From contig NZ_JANCPR020000020.1 in assembly GCF_028657195.3 (NCBI RefSeq), positions 1 to 64,000 of the forward strand: a stretch of 64,000 nucleotides of DNA, given 5' to 3'. The notes under the pieces are model-generated. The model saw only the letters and a program-made list of their open reading frames with translations. It was not told the origin of the DNA and did not search any database. The position numbers were made by a program, and so were the translations under genes. Below, one piece after another: positions 52,147 to 61,016 of this stretch. This DNA comes from Streptomyces iconiensis. Its GTDB lineage: Bacteria > Actinomycetota > Actinomycetes > Streptomycetales > Streptomycetaceae. Each line of letters starts with the position of its first letter. Position 1 is the stretch's first letter.

Positions 52147-53015
52147 CGCTGTGCCTCCGGCTGGGTTCCGGTGCGGGTGTGGGTCCAGCTCGCGAGGAGG
52201 TCCAAGGCCCGTTTCGAGGGGGATTCCGGCTCGGCCGTGTAGACGAACAGGGTCGTGTCGGGGTCGCCGGGCGGGGAGAGGGTTTCGTAGGCGACGGTCA
52301 GTTCGCCGACCAGCGGATGGCTCAGGCGTTTGGTGCCGTGCGTGCGCTGGTGGACGCGGTGCTGCTCCCACCACTGGTCGAACTCGGGGCTGTGGGCCCG
52401 CAGTTCGTCGAGAAGTTCGGCCGTGGCCGGGTCGTCAGGGTTCCGGCCGACCTCAAGGCGGAGGCTCTCGACGGCGGCCCGCGCCTGCTCCTCCCAGTCG
52501 AGGAACAGGGAGCGTGCCTCGTCGTCGAGGAACATCCAGCGTGCGTAGTTGCGGTGCCGGGGCGGCAGTTGCTCGAAGTCGGTGAACAGCGCCCTGGCCA
52601 TCCGGTTCGCCGCGAGGACATCGGTGCGCCGCCCCAGGACGAGGACGGGTTCGCCGTCCAGCGCTTCGAGGAGCTGGCGGAGGCCGGCGCGTACCCGCTG
52701 GACACCACGGGGGCGCCGCCGTACCGGCCCGGCCTGCACCCCGATGAGGTCCCGCAGGTGCGCACGTCCCGCCTCGTCGAGCCCGAGGGCACGGCCGACG
52801 GCTTCGACGACGGCGGGTGAGGGAGTGATGGGGCGCCCCTGTTCGAGGCGCGCGTAGTAGTCGGTCGACACCCCCGCCAGGAGCGCGACCTCCTCGCGGC
52901 GCAGGCCCGGCACCCGGCGGACGCGGCCGTCCGAGGGCAGCCCTGCCTGCGTGGGGTCGCTCTGACCGCGTGCTCGCCTGAGGAAGTCAGCCAGTTCACG
53001 GTTGTTCACAGTCAC
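52143..53015 (-). CDS. XRE regulator with MmyB-like ligand-binding domain
   Basis: 290 residues from GTG 53015. Helix-turn-helix with DFLRRARGQ, VPGLRREEVALLAGVSTDYY, ARLEQGRPI. The C-terminal MmyB-like domain has VLGRRTDVLAANRMARALF and NYARWMFLDDEARSLFLDWE, HPLVGELTVAYETL. This group binds fatty-acid-like ligands and usually controls an adjacent oxidoreductase; here the target is probably the NIPSNAP gene. GTG at 53009 is an alternative start. Confidence 0.88.
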   Translation of the reverse strand: MTVNNRELADFLRRARGQSDPTQAGLPSDGRVRRVPGLRREEVALLAGVSTDYYARLEQGRPITPSPAVVEAVGRALGLDEAGRAHLRDLIGVQAGPVRRRPRGVQRVRAGLRQLLEALDGEPVLVLGRRTDVLAANRMARALFTDFEQLPPRHRNYARWMFLDDEARSLFLDWEEQARAAVESLRLEVGRNPDDPATAELLDELRAHSPEFDQWWEQHRVHQRTHGTKRLSHPLVGELTVAYETLSPPGDPDTTLFVYTAEPESPSKRALDLLASWTHTRTGTQPEAQR

Positions 53016-53205
53016 GTACAACAGTGTCTCCGATCCCCCGCATTCCTGACTGGCCCTCCCCGTCCCAGGACGCGGAGTCCGAGGTCGCACAGGGCCCGGT
53101 AGGCGCCCTCTGATACGTCGCGGAGCCGCTGCGTCACCGTAAGGAACCGCCCTGACCGGCGCACACCGGCGCCGGGGGCGCCGGGCGCTGTGGGAGGGTG
53201 GACGG

Positions 53206-53625
53206 GTGAACCTGGAGGATCTGGCCCGGTTGCGCCGGGCCCGTGACGCGATGGACCGCGACTACGCGCAACCGCTGGACGTTCCGGCGCTGGCGCGGGT
53301 CGCCCTGATGTCATCGGGACACTTCTCCCGCAGCTTCCGTGCCGCGTACGGGGAGACGCCGTACGGCTATCTGATGACGCGCCGGATCGAGCGCGCCAAG
53401 GCGCTGCTGCGGCGGGGTGACCTGCCGGTGACGGAGGTCTGCTTCGCGGTCGGCTGTACGTCGCTGGGCTCGTTCAGCTCGCGCTTCACCGAGCTGGTCG
53501 GCGAGAGCCCCAGCGCGTACCGGGCACGCCGCCATGACGAGGGCGCCGCCATCCCCGCGTGCGTCGCGAAGATCTCCACGCGGCCGGTCAGGAACGGAGA
53601 AGCGAAACCGACCCCCGGCCCGTAG
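53206..53625 (+). CDS. AraC-family regulator (DNA-binding domain only)
   Basis: 139 residues from GTG 53206. Consists of a double helix-turn-helix: DVPALARVALMSSGHFSRSF, TPYGYLMTRRIERAKALLRR, VTEVCFAVGCTSLGSFSSRF. There is no effector domain, so it may act constitutively or with a partner. Its stop is 11 bases before the VOC protein, its likely target. Confidence 0.9.
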   Translation: MNLEDLARLRRARDAMDRDYAQPLDVPALARVALMSSGHFSRSFRAAYGETPYGYLMTRRIERAKALLRRGDLPVTEVCFAVGCTSLGSFSSRFTELVGESPSAYRARRHDEGAAIPACVAKISTRPVRNGEAKPTPGP

Positions 53626-53627
53626 CG
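53622..53627 (+). promoter_or_regulatory. Leaderless-type -10 box (GTAGCGT) over the AraC stop
   Basis: TAGCGT overlaps the AraC TAG stop and ends 8 bases before the VOC gene ATG at 53636; a separate leaderless transcript is possible. Confidence 0.35.
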
Positions 53628-53635
53628 TGACGCGC

Positions 53636-54052
53636 ATGGACATCAAGCTTTCGACCTGCTTCATCGCCGTCGACGACCACGACAAGGCGCTCGCCTTCTA
53701 CCGCGACGTTCTCGGCATGGAGGTGCGCAACGACGTCGGGTTCGAGGGGATGCGCTGGGTGACCGTCGGCGCACCGGCGCAGCCCGATGTGGACATCGTT
53801 CTCGAACCGCCCCTCGCCGACCCGAACGCCTCGGCGGCCGACCGGCAGGCGGCGGCCGAGCTGCTGGCGAAGGGCCAGCTGCGCGGCGTCATCTTCCAGA
53901 CCGGCGATGTGGACGCCACCTTCGAGCGCGTACGCGCGGCGGGCGGCGACGTGCTGCAGGAGCCGATGGACCAGCCCTACGGCGTCCGCGACTGCGCCTT
54001 CCGCGACCCCGCGGGCAACATGCTGCGCTTCAACCAGCCCCGCAAGGACTGA
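53636..54052 (+). CDS. VOC-superfamily (glyoxalase-like) protein
   Basis: 138 residues. Two beta-alpha-beta-beta-beta modules: CFIAVDDHDKALAFYRDVLG and VDATFERVRAAGGDVL, ending AFRDPAGNMLRFNQP with the typical metal-ligand Glu position replaced by Arg (MLRFNQP). It may therefore bind rather than turn over its ligand. Resistance or small-molecule handling is typical for AraC-VOC pairs. Confidence 0.88.
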   Translation: MDIKLSTCFIAVDDHDKALAFYRDVLGMEVRNDVGFEGMRWVTVGAPAQPDVDIVLEPPLADPNASAADRQAAAELLAKGQLRGVIFQTGDVDATFERVRAAGGDVLQEPMDQPYGVRDCAFRDPAGNMLRFNQPRKD

Positions 54053-54121
54053 GACCGCGCCCTGTGCGGTGAGGCGGACACCTTCCGTGTGGCCGCGCTC
54101 ACCCGCGGCCCCACGGCGGGA

Positions 54122-54360
54122 TCAGAGGGTGAGGACGAGCTTGCCCCGGAGGTGACCGCCGTCGAGCAGCCGGTGCGCGTCGGCGACGCGCTCGAAGGGG
54201 AATGTCTCCTGCACATGGACCCCGAGCCTGCCCTCTTCGACGAGGTCGACGAGACCTCTCAGGGCGACCGGATCGGGGTCGACCGCGATGCTGCTGAAGC
54301 GCATGCCTGCCGCCTCGTACGTGGCGACGAGCGCCGGATCGCAGCGCCGGGGCTCGGGGC
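54122..54360 (-). pseudogene. C-terminal fragment of a zinc-type oxidoreductase
   Basis: The minus-strand frame encodes RFSSIAVDPDPVALRGLVDL, VEEGRLGVHVQETFPFERVA, then HRLLDGGHLRGKLVLTL and a stop. That is the usual C-terminus of NADP-dependent quinone oxidoreductases. Upstream the frame soon becomes senseless and reaches the GH2 gene. The Rossmann domain is missing. A short tandem duplication (CCTCACCTCTCACAGGT) follows at 54396-54430. Confidence 0.65.
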
Positions 54361-54395
54361 CGGCCTGCCCCGAGCCCCAGAGGGCTGTGCGCCCT

Positions 54396-54430
54396 CACCT
54401 CTCACAGGTACGCCTCACCTCTCACAGGTG
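54396..54430. repeat. Short direct duplication over the GH2 stop
   Basis: CTCACCTCTCACAGGT occurs twice, 18 bases apart, and the right-hand copy contains the GH2 stop codon. It marks the junction with the oxidoreductase remnant. Confidence 0.7.
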
Positions 54431-57042
54431 AGGGTGCCGTCTGCCACCCCCTCGATCAGTGCGCTGTGCGCGTCGCGCAACCGGGAGGCGTCGGCCTTGA
54501 GCACCTCGCGGTCGTAGGTGAGCAGGCCGTTCAACTCCCCTTCCAGGTCGGTGATCTGGGTGTAGACGGCGCCGCTGCTCCCGGAGCACGCGGCGAACCG
54601 CCGCACCTCCGCCAGCTTGGCGAGATATTCGTCCGTGTACTTGTCCTTCTCGACGCCGACGTACGTGTGCCGCACGGGCCACGCGTGGCCGGGAACGGCG
54701 AGTCCCAGTCCGCCGTACTCCCCGCTCACCAGCGCGCGTGAGCCGTCGGGAGCGGGCAGTTGCGCGTGGGGATAGCCGTGCGCGTCGGAGATGTCGCCGT
54801 TGCCGCCGTCCACGGCCCCGCAGCAGTTGTGGCCGCTCATGTTGTTGACGAGGCGGGTGGGGTCGAGGGACTTGGCGTAGTCCGCGATCCTGGCCTGGTC
54901 GTACTGGCCCCAGCCCTCGTTGAAGGTGACCCACATGATCACCGAGGGATGGCTGTCGTGCTGCGCGATCATCTGCTTCATCTCGTGCTCGTACTGCGCG
55001 CGTGCCGCGGTGTCCGGGGTGCGTCCCGCCTCCATGGACGGCATGTCCTGCCAGACCAGCAGGCCCAGCCGGTCCGCGTGGTAGAACCAGCGGTCGGGCT
55101 CGACCTTGATGTGCTTGCGTACGGAGTTGAAGCCCATCTTCTTGTGCGCGCGCAGGTCGTAGGCGAGCGCCTCGTCGGTCGGCGGCGTGTGCAGGCCCTC
55201 GGGCCAGAAGCCCTGGTCGAGGGTGGCCATGGAGAAGACGGGCTTGCCGTTGAGCACCATGCGCCGTTTGCCGTCGACGGTCTCGACGGAGATCTCCCGC
55301 ATCCCGAAGTAGCTCGTGACCGCGTCGGCCGAACGCCCCTTGCCCACGGTCACCTTGAGCGTGTAGAGGTGCGGGTCGTCGGGTGACCACAGGTGGGGCG
55401 AGGGCAAGGGGACGCCGACCGGTCCGCTGCCGGTGCCGGAAGCGCGGCCGACCTCCTTCTTCCCGTCGTAGGCGACGGCCGTGACGGGCACGCCGTCACG
55501 TACGCCGCGCGCCTTCACGGTGACCTTCTCGCCCTTCACGTCGGGCGTCGTCTTCACATCGGTGGTGTGATCGGCGGCGACGGGCTCCATCCACACGGTC
55601 TGCCAGATGCCGGACGACGGGGTGTACCAGATGCCCTCGGGGCTGAGCCGCTGCTTGCCGACGGGAGGGTTCTCGCCGTTGTCGGCGTCGGTCGGGTCGT
55701 AGACGCCGACGACGATCTCCTGGTGGCGGCCCGGCTTGAGCGCGTCGGTGACATCGGCGGTGAAGCGGTCGTAGCCGCCCTTGTGGTCGGCGACCCGCTT
55801 GCCGTTGACGTAGACGGTCGCCTGCCAGTCGACGGCGTCGAAGTTGAGCCGCAGCCGCTTGCCCGAGCCGACCTTCCAGTCGCGCGGAACGGTGAACGAC
55901 CGCTTGTACCACATGCGTTCCTCGTGCCGTTCGACCCCGGAGAGCCGGGATTCGACGGGGTAGGGCACGAGGATCTTCTCGTCGAGCTTGTTGCGCTTGC
56001 CGAGCGGCGGCTGCTCGCCCTTCTCCGCGCCGGCGAACTGCCAGGTGCCGTTGAGGTTCTTCCACTTGTCGCGCTTGAGCTGGGGGCGCGGGTACTCGGG
56101 CAGCGCGTTGTCCGGGCCGACGTCCTTGGCCCATCTGGTCTTGAGCTGGTACGTCGAGCGGTTGTCGCCCGAGGTCCAGAAGTCCCCGACGGGCTTGCCC
56201 CCGGCGGTGGTGAGGCCGCCCTCGCCGTCGTAGCGCACCTCGGCCGAGCCGCCCTGGCCGACGACGGGTTCCTTCAGTGCGACCAGCAGCTTGCGGGAGT
56301 CGCGGGGGTCCTGGCGTGCTGCGCCCAGTAGCCACTTCGCGCCGCCGATGACCGCGCTGACGTGCTCGCTCAGCCGGGCAGGCGGCGCGGCGAGCGGCTG
56401 CGGGAAGCCGAGTTCGAGCACGCGTCCCGACTTCTGGACGTGCACGCGGTCGGGCCCGTCGTAGGCGAAGTCCTCCGGGACCGTGTAGGCGGACTGCGGA
56501 ACGGCGGTCTTCTTGCCGCCCGGCGGGGTCCAGCGCACATGGAGGTTGGAGCCGCCCTCGTGCTCGAAGTACTCGACCTTGAGGTCGTACGTCCTGCCGC
56601 CCTCCAGCTCGACGGGCTGCGAGGACTGCTCCTTGTCCCAGTCGTCGACCCAGTGGTCGATGACGGGCCTGCCGTCCAGCCACATCCGGAACCCGTTGTC
56701 CCCGGTGATGTGGAAGGTGTGCTTCCCGGACTTCTCCGGGGTGAGCCCGCCGGTCCAGCGGACGCTGGCATCATCGGCGCTGCCGGTGCGCTCCTTGAGG
56801 CGGGGCTCCAGGTCGTTGAAGTCGAGCGAGGGGTCGAAGGCCGTGGCCTTGAGCGTGCCGAAGTCGAAGGCGCCAGGGGCCGACTGGGCCCAGTACTCGC
56901 CCTTGAGGCCGTGGGCCCTTGGCGGGTCCGCCTGGGGTTCGGCCGCGGCGGCGAGGGGTCCGGCGCCGAGCGCCGATGCGAGCAGAGCGAGGAGGGCGAA
57001 TGCGGCGGTGAGGGCCGCGGGCCAGGTGGATGCGCGTCTCAC
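54415..57042 (-). CDS. Secreted PA14-GH2 glycosidase, possible galactofuranosidase
   Basis: 875 residues. Signal peptide (RASTWPAALTAAFALLALLA, cleavage near 35). PA14-type domain about 45-185 (GLKGEYW, FHITGDNGFRMWLDG, VEYFEHEGGSNLHVRWTPPG). GH2 sugar-binding and Ig domains about 335-600 (WYKRSFTVP, LNFDAVDWQATVYVNGK). TIM barrel about 600-860 with acid/base E709 (TFNEGWGQYD) and nucleophile E775 (SGEYGG). The GTG at 57042 follows GGAGG at 4 bases; the ATG at 57102 has no site and lies at the operator. Divergent from LacI and a YtfQ-type transporter, so the substrate may be galactofuranosides; beta-galactoside or beta-glucuronide cleavage is the alternative. Confidence 0.88.
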   Translation of the reverse strand: MRRASTWPAALTAAFALLALLASALGAGPLAAAAEPQADPPRAHGLKGEYWAQSAPGAFDFGTLKATAFDPSLDFNDLEPRLKERTGSADDASVRWTGGLTPEKSGKHTFHITGDNGFRMWLDGRPVIDHWVDDWDKEQSSQPVELEGGRTYDLKVEYFEHEGGSNLHVRWTPPGGKKTAVPQSAYTVPEDFAYDGPDRVHVQKSGRVLELGFPQPLAAPPARLSEHVSAVIGGAKWLLGAARQDPRDSRKLLVALKEPVVGQGGSAEVRYDGEGGLTTAGGKPVGDFWTSGDNRSTYQLKTRWAKDVGPDNALPEYPRPQLKRDKWKNLNGTWQFAGAEKGEQPPLGKRNKLDEKILVPYPVESRLSGVERHEERMWYKRSFTVPRDWKVGSGKRLRLNFDAVDWQATVYVNGKRVADHKGGYDRFTADVTDALKPGRHQEIVVGVYDPTDADNGENPPVGKQRLSPEGIWYTPSSGIWQTVWMEPVAADHTTDVKTTPDVKGEKVTVKARGVRDGVPVTAVAYDGKKEVGRASGTGSGPVGVPLPSPHLWSPDDPHLYTLKVTVGKGRSADAVTSYFGMREISVETVDGKRRMVLNGKPVFSMATLDQGFWPEGLHTPPTDEALAYDLRAHKKMGFNSVRKHIKVEPDRWFYHADRLGLLVWQDMPSMEAGRTPDTAARAQYEHEMKQMIAQHDSHPSVIMWVTFNEGWGQYDQARIADYAKSLDPTRLVNNMSGHNCCGAVDGGNGDISDAHGYPHAQLPAPDGSRALVSGEYGGLGLAVPGHAWPVRHTYVGVEKDKYTDEYLAKLAEVRRFAACSGSSGAVYTQITDLEGELNGLLTYDREVLKADASRLRDAHSALIEGVADGTLTCER

Positions 57043-57103
57043 GATACCTCCGGGTCCGTGTGTCAGAGGTCGGTTACGGCTCTGCCCCTGTGGCTGATCC
57101 ATC

Positions 57104-57121
57104 TTGTATAACGTTGGAAAC
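57104..57121. promoter_or_regulatory. Candidate LacI operator between GH2 and LacI genes
   Basis: TTGTATAACGTTGGAAAC. It has an AACGTT core typical of LacI operators and overlaps possible -10 boxes for both directions (TATACA toward GH2, TATAAC toward LacI). Its CGTTGGAA half and spacing to TTxTAyA recur at 58287-58304. Confidence 0.6.
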
Positions 57122-57205
57122 AGGGGCAGTTGGCATGACAGCACGCCCGCTCTGCCCTGTCCAGGTGCCTGACACCGCAGAGACCCAGAGGGAAGTGGGG
57201 CCCAA

Positions 57206-58234
57206 GTGAGGGTGAGTCTCAAGGACGTCGCGGAGCGCGCGGGAGTGTCGATCAAGACCGTGTCCAACGTCGTGAACAACTACGAGCACATCACCCCGGC
57301 CACCCGGGAGAAGGTCCAGCGCGCCATCGACGCGCTCGGCTACCGCCCCAACCTGACGGCACGTCACCTGCGCAAAGGCCGTACGGGCATCCTCGCGCTG
57401 GCCGTGCCGGAACTGGGCAACCCGTACTTCGCCGAACTGGCGGGAGCGGTGCTCGACGCCGCCGCCGAGCACGACTACACCGTGCTGCTCGACCACACCC
57501 AGGGCCGCCGGGCCCGCGAACTCCTGGTCACCCAGGGCTTCCGCGCCCGTGTCATCGACGGACTCATCCTCAACCCGCTGGAGCTGGAGGCCGAGGACCT
57601 CGCCTCGCGCACGGACGAGGTGCCGCTCGTGCTCATCGGGGAGCGGCGCTATGACCTGCCCTACGACCACATCGCGATCGACAACATCGCCGCCGCACGC
57701 ACGGCCGTGCGGCACCTGCTGGACCTGGGCCGCCGCCGTATCGCCTTCCTCGGCGCACGCGGCGACCGGCCCAGCCGTCCCGCGCATCTGCGACTGCTGG
57801 GCTGGCAGGCCGAGTTGGCCGCCTCGGGCGTGCCGGCCGACGAGACGCTGGTCGCGCCCGTCGAGGGCTGGGACCGCGCGGACGGTGCTGCGGCGATGGG
57901 CGCGCTCCTGGACGCGGGGGCACGGCCCGACGCGGTGTTCGCCTACAACGACCTGATCGCGATCGGCGCGATGCGGGCGATGTCCGAACGGGGGCTGCGG
58001 GTGCCGGAGGACATCGCGGTCGTCGGGTTCGACGATCTGACCGAGGGGCGGTACGGGGCTGTGACGCTCAGCACCATCGCCCCGGACAAGCGGGCGATCG
58101 CGCGGCTCGCGGTCGAGTCGATCGTCAAGCGCCTGGACGGCACCGCCAGTCCGGCGCCTCACCAGCTCCAGCCCGGCTTCGAACTGGTCGTACGCGAGAG
58201 CACGGCAGGGCCTGCCGAGCGGGCTTCGGCGTGA
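57206..58234 (+). CDS. LacI-family regulator
   Basis: 342 residues from GTG 57206. LacI helix-turn-helix SLKDVAERAGVSIKTVSNVV, NYEHITPATREKVQRAIDAL, GYRPNLTARHLRKG. The effector domain is periplasmic-binding-protein-like (LALAVPELGNPYFAELAGAV, IDNIAAARTAVRHLLDLGRR, FAYNDLIAIGAMRA). Likely represses the GH2 and transporter genes until the imported sugar binds. GTG at 57212 is an alternative start. Confidence 0.92.
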   Translation: MRVSLKDVAERAGVSIKTVSNVVNNYEHITPATREKVQRAIDALGYRPNLTARHLRKGRTGILALAVPELGNPYFAELAGAVLDAAAEHDYTVLLDHTQGRRARELLVTQGFRARVIDGLILNPLELEAEDLASRTDEVPLVLIGERRYDLPYDHIAIDNIAAARTAVRHLLDLGRRRIAFLGARGDRPSRPAHLRLLGWQAELAASGVPADETLVAPVEGWDRADGAAAMGALLDAGARPDAVFAYNDLIAIGAMRAMSERGLRVPEDIAVVGFDDLTEGRYGAVTLSTIAPDKRAIARLAVESIVKRLDGTASPAPHQLQPGFELVVRESTAGPAERASA

Positions 58235-58286
58235 ACTTCCGGCACACGCTGCGGCGTTGGGCCTGACGGGAGCCCTTTACACGGGC

Positions 58287-58304
58287 GTTCCAACGATGTA
58301 AAAA
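58287..58304. promoter_or_regulatory. Candidate LacI operator upstream of the YtfQ-like gene
   Basis: GTTCCAACGATGTAAAAA. Its complement TTACATCGTTGGAAC matches the 57104 site (TTxTAyAwCGTTGGAA). A plausible promoter overlaps it: -35 TTTACA (58276-58281), 17 bases, -10 TAAAAA (58299-58304). Repression by occlusion is expected. Confidence 0.6.
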
Positions 58305-58347
58305 CCCACCCGACGCTGTGTTCCCGCACACACCCGTGGGGTAAGCC

Positions 58348-59415
58348 ATGAAGCCGTTCGTCAGACGCCTCTCCGCCACAGCACTTCTCACCACTCTCAC
58401 CCTCACCCTGGGCTGTGCCAAGGGTGAGGACGACACGTCGGCGCCCAGCAAGGGCGCGAAGGACAGCGGGCAGGTCGCGGCCGAGCCCACGGCGGGCGCC
58501 AAGAGCTGCGACCTGGCCGCTTACGGCGGCAAGAAACTCGACCTCGCCAACGCCACCGTCGGCTTCTCCCAGTCGGAGAAGGAGGCGAACCCGTTCCGGA
58601 TCGCGGAGACCGCCTCCGTCAAGGCCGAGGCCAAGAAGCGCGGCATCAAGCTGCTGACCGCGAACGCGCAGTCGCAGTTCTCCAAGCAGATCAGCGATGT
58701 GCAGGACCTCATCGCCAAGGGCGCGGACCTGCTGGTCATCGCGCCGCTGAACTCCGACGGCTGGGAGCCGGTGCTCAAGCAGGCGGCGGCGAAGAAGATC
58801 CCGATCGTCACGGTGGACCGGAAGATCAACGCCAAGGCGTGCGAGGACTATGTGAGCTTCATCGGCTCGGACTTCGTCGAGCAGGGCCGCCGCGCGGCCG
58901 ACCAGATGATCAAGGCAACGGGCGGCAGCGGACAGGTCGCCATCCTGCTCGGCACCCCGGGCAACAACGTCACCACGGAGCGCACCAAGGGCTTCACCGA
59001 GCGGCTCGCGCGCAAGGCACCGAAGCTCAAGGTCGTCTTCAAGCAGACGGGCGAGTTCGCGCGGGAGAAGGGCCAGCAGGTCACCGAGCAGCTCATCCAG
59101 TCCAAGCCGGACATCGACGGGATCTACGCCGAGAACGACGAGATGGGCCTCGGCGCCGTCAACGCGCTCAAGGGCGCAGGCAAGAAGCCGGGCGAGGTGA
59201 AGATCGTGACCGTGGACGGCACCCGCAACGCCGTCCAGGGCATCGTCGACAAGTGGATCTACGGCGTCGTGGAGTCCAACCCCCGCTTCGGGCCGCTGGC
59301 CTTCCAGACACTGGAGGACTTCGGCAAGGGCGGGAAGGTCGGCCAGAGCATCGTCATCAAGGACAGTGCCTACACCCCCGCCAACGCCGAGCGGGACCTG
59401 AGCAAGGCGTTCTGA
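58348..59415 (+). CDS. YtfQ-like sugar-binding lipoprotein
   Basis: 355 residues. Signal peptide with lipobox LTLGC (Cys about 22). Mature sequence closely follows YtfQ, the galactofuranose receptor: VGFSQSEKEANPFRIAETAS, QISDVQDLIAKGADLLVIAP, GWEPVLKQAAAKKIPIVTVD, TERTKGFTERLA, IYAENDEMGLGAVNALKGAG. One visible difference is NPFR where YtfQ has GWR. Delivers sugar to the CUT2-type channel. Stop overlaps the ATPase start (TGATG). Confidence 0.9.
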   Translation: MKPFVRRLSATALLTTLTLTLGCAKGEDDTSAPSKGAKDSGQVAAEPTAGAKSCDLAAYGGKKLDLANATVGFSQSEKEANPFRIAETASVKAEAKKRGIKLLTANAQSQFSKQISDVQDLIAKGADLLVIAPLNSDGWEPVLKQAAAKKIPIVTVDRKINAKACEDYVSFIGSDFVEQGRRAADQMIKATGGSGQVAILLGTPGNNVTTERTKGFTERLARKAPKLKVVFKQTGEFAREKGQQVTEQLIQSKPDIDGIYAENDEMGLGAVNALKGAGKKPGEVKIVTVDGTRNAVQGIVDKWIYGVVESNPRFGPLAFQTLEDFGKGGKVGQSIVIKDSAYTPANAERDLSKAF

Positions 59416-61016
59416 TGCCCGCGACAGGCGCGCTGGACGTGCCGGAGGTGCCGGACACGGCGCAGGCGCTCTCCGTGCACGGACTCACCAAGCGCTTCCC
59501 CGGCGTACTGGCCCTGGACGCCGTCGACTTCGGCGTCCAGGCAGGCGAGGTGCACGCGCTGATCGGTGAGAACGGGGCAGGGAAGTCCACCCTGATCAAG
59601 GTGCTGACGGGGGTGTACCAGCCCGACGAGGGCGAAGTGCGCCACCAGGGCACGCCCGTGGCGTTCGGCACGCCGCTCGCCGCGCAGCGTGCCGGGATCT
59701 CCACCATCTACCAGGAGGTCAACCTCGTTCCGCTGATGAGCGTGGCCCGCAATCTCCACCTGGGCCGCGAACCACTGGGCCGCTTCGGGCTCATCGACTT
59801 CTCCCGTATGCACCGCGAGGCGGCCGAGACGCTGCGCGCCTACGGTGTGCACGCCGACGTACGCGGTCCGCTCGGCGAACTCGGCGTCGGGGCCCAGCAG
59901 ATGGTGGCGCTGGCCCGCGCGGTCTCCTTCGAGGCGCGCGTCGTCATCATGGACGAGCCGACGTCGTCGCTGGAGCCCCGCGAGGTGGAGACGCTGTTCG
60001 GGGTCATCAGGCGGCTGCGGGACGAGGGCGTGGCCGTGGTCTACGTCAGCCACCGGCTCGACGAGCTGTACGCCGTGTGCGACACGGTGACCGTGCTGCG
60101 GGACGGCAGGCGCGTCCACACCGGGCCGCTGGCCGAGCTGGAGCGGCTGCGCCTGGTGGCGCTGATGCTGGGCCGCGAGATGGGCGAGGTGCGGGCCGAG
60201 GGTACGACCAAGTTCGGCGGCGAGCACGAGGCCGCTTCCCAGGAGCCCGTACTGCGGGCCGAAGGGCTCAGCGTGCCGCACCAGTTGCACGGGGTGTCCT
60301 TCTCGGTACGGCCCGGCGAGGTGGTGGGCCTGGGCGGCCTGCTGGGTTCGGGGCGTACCGAGACGGTGAAGGCCGTCGCGGGCGCGCTCCAGGCGAGCGC
60401 GGGACGGGTCACCGTCGCCGGCGTTCCGCTGCGCGGGGGCTCCCCCGCGGCGGCGATCCGCGCGGGCGTCTCGCTGCTGCCCGAGGACCGCAAGGCCGAG
60501 GGCATCGTGCCGGGGCTCTCGGTGCGCGAGAACATCGCGCTGGCGATGCTGCCCCGGCTCTCGCGTGCGGGGCTCGTCTCGGAGGCCCGGATCGACGCGC
60601 TGGTGGGGACGTTCATGGAGCGCCTGCGGATCAAGGCGTCCTCGCCCCGGCAGAAGGCGGGCGAACTCTCCGGCGGCAACCAGCAGAAGGTGCTGCTGGC
60701 CCGCTGGCTGGCGACCGAGCCGAAGGTGCTGCTGCTGGACGAGCCGACGCGGGGCATCGACGTGGGCGCCAAGGCCGAAGTGCAGCGGCTGGTGGACGAG
60801 TTGGCCGCCAACGGGCTCGGTGTGGTGCTGATCTCCTCGGACCTGGAGGAGCTGATCGAGGGCTCGGACCGCGTGGTGGTGCTGCGCGACGGCGCCGTCG
60901 TGGGCGAGCTGGCAGGAGACGAGGTCACGGAGGGCGCGTTGATGGAGGCCATCGCCGCGGCGGCGGTCCAGGGGCCGGGCGATCCGGCGGGCCGCGAGGA
61001 GGCGCCGCGTGACTGA
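59415..61016 (+). CDS. CUT2-type sugar ABC transporter ATPase (YtfR-like)
   Basis: 533 residues, two fused ATPase domains. First: Walker A GENGAGKST, degenerate signature LGVGAQQMVALARAVS, Walker B VVIMDEPTSSLE. Second: a degenerate Walker A-like GGLLGSGRTE, signature LSGGNQQKVLLARWL, Walker B VLLLDEPTRGIDVG, as usual in RbsA/YtfR. Start is ATG 59415, overlapping the binding-protein stop. Confidence 0.92.
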   Translation: MPATGALDVPEVPDTAQALSVHGLTKRFPGVLALDAVDFGVQAGEVHALIGENGAGKSTLIKVLTGVYQPDEGEVRHQGTPVAFGTPLAAQRAGISTIYQEVNLVPLMSVARNLHLGREPLGRFGLIDFSRMHREAAETLRAYGVHADVRGPLGELGVGAQQMVALARAVSFEARVVIMDEPTSSLEPREVETLFGVIRRLRDEGVAVVYVSHRLDELYAVCDTVTVLRDGRRVHTGPLAELERLRLVALMLGREMGEVRAEGTTKFGGEHEAASQEPVLRAEGLSVPHQLHGVSFSVRPGEVVGLGGLLGSGRTETVKAVAGALQASAGRVTVAGVPLRGGSPAAAIRAGVSLLPEDRKAEGIVPGLSVRENIALAMLPRLSRAGLVSEARIDALVGTFMERLRIKASSPRQKAGELSGGNQQKVLLARWLATEPKVLLLDEPTRGIDVGAKAEVQRLVDELAANGLGVVLISSDLEELIEGSDRVVVLRDGAVVGELAGDEVTEGALMEAIAAAAVQGPGDPAGREEAPRD

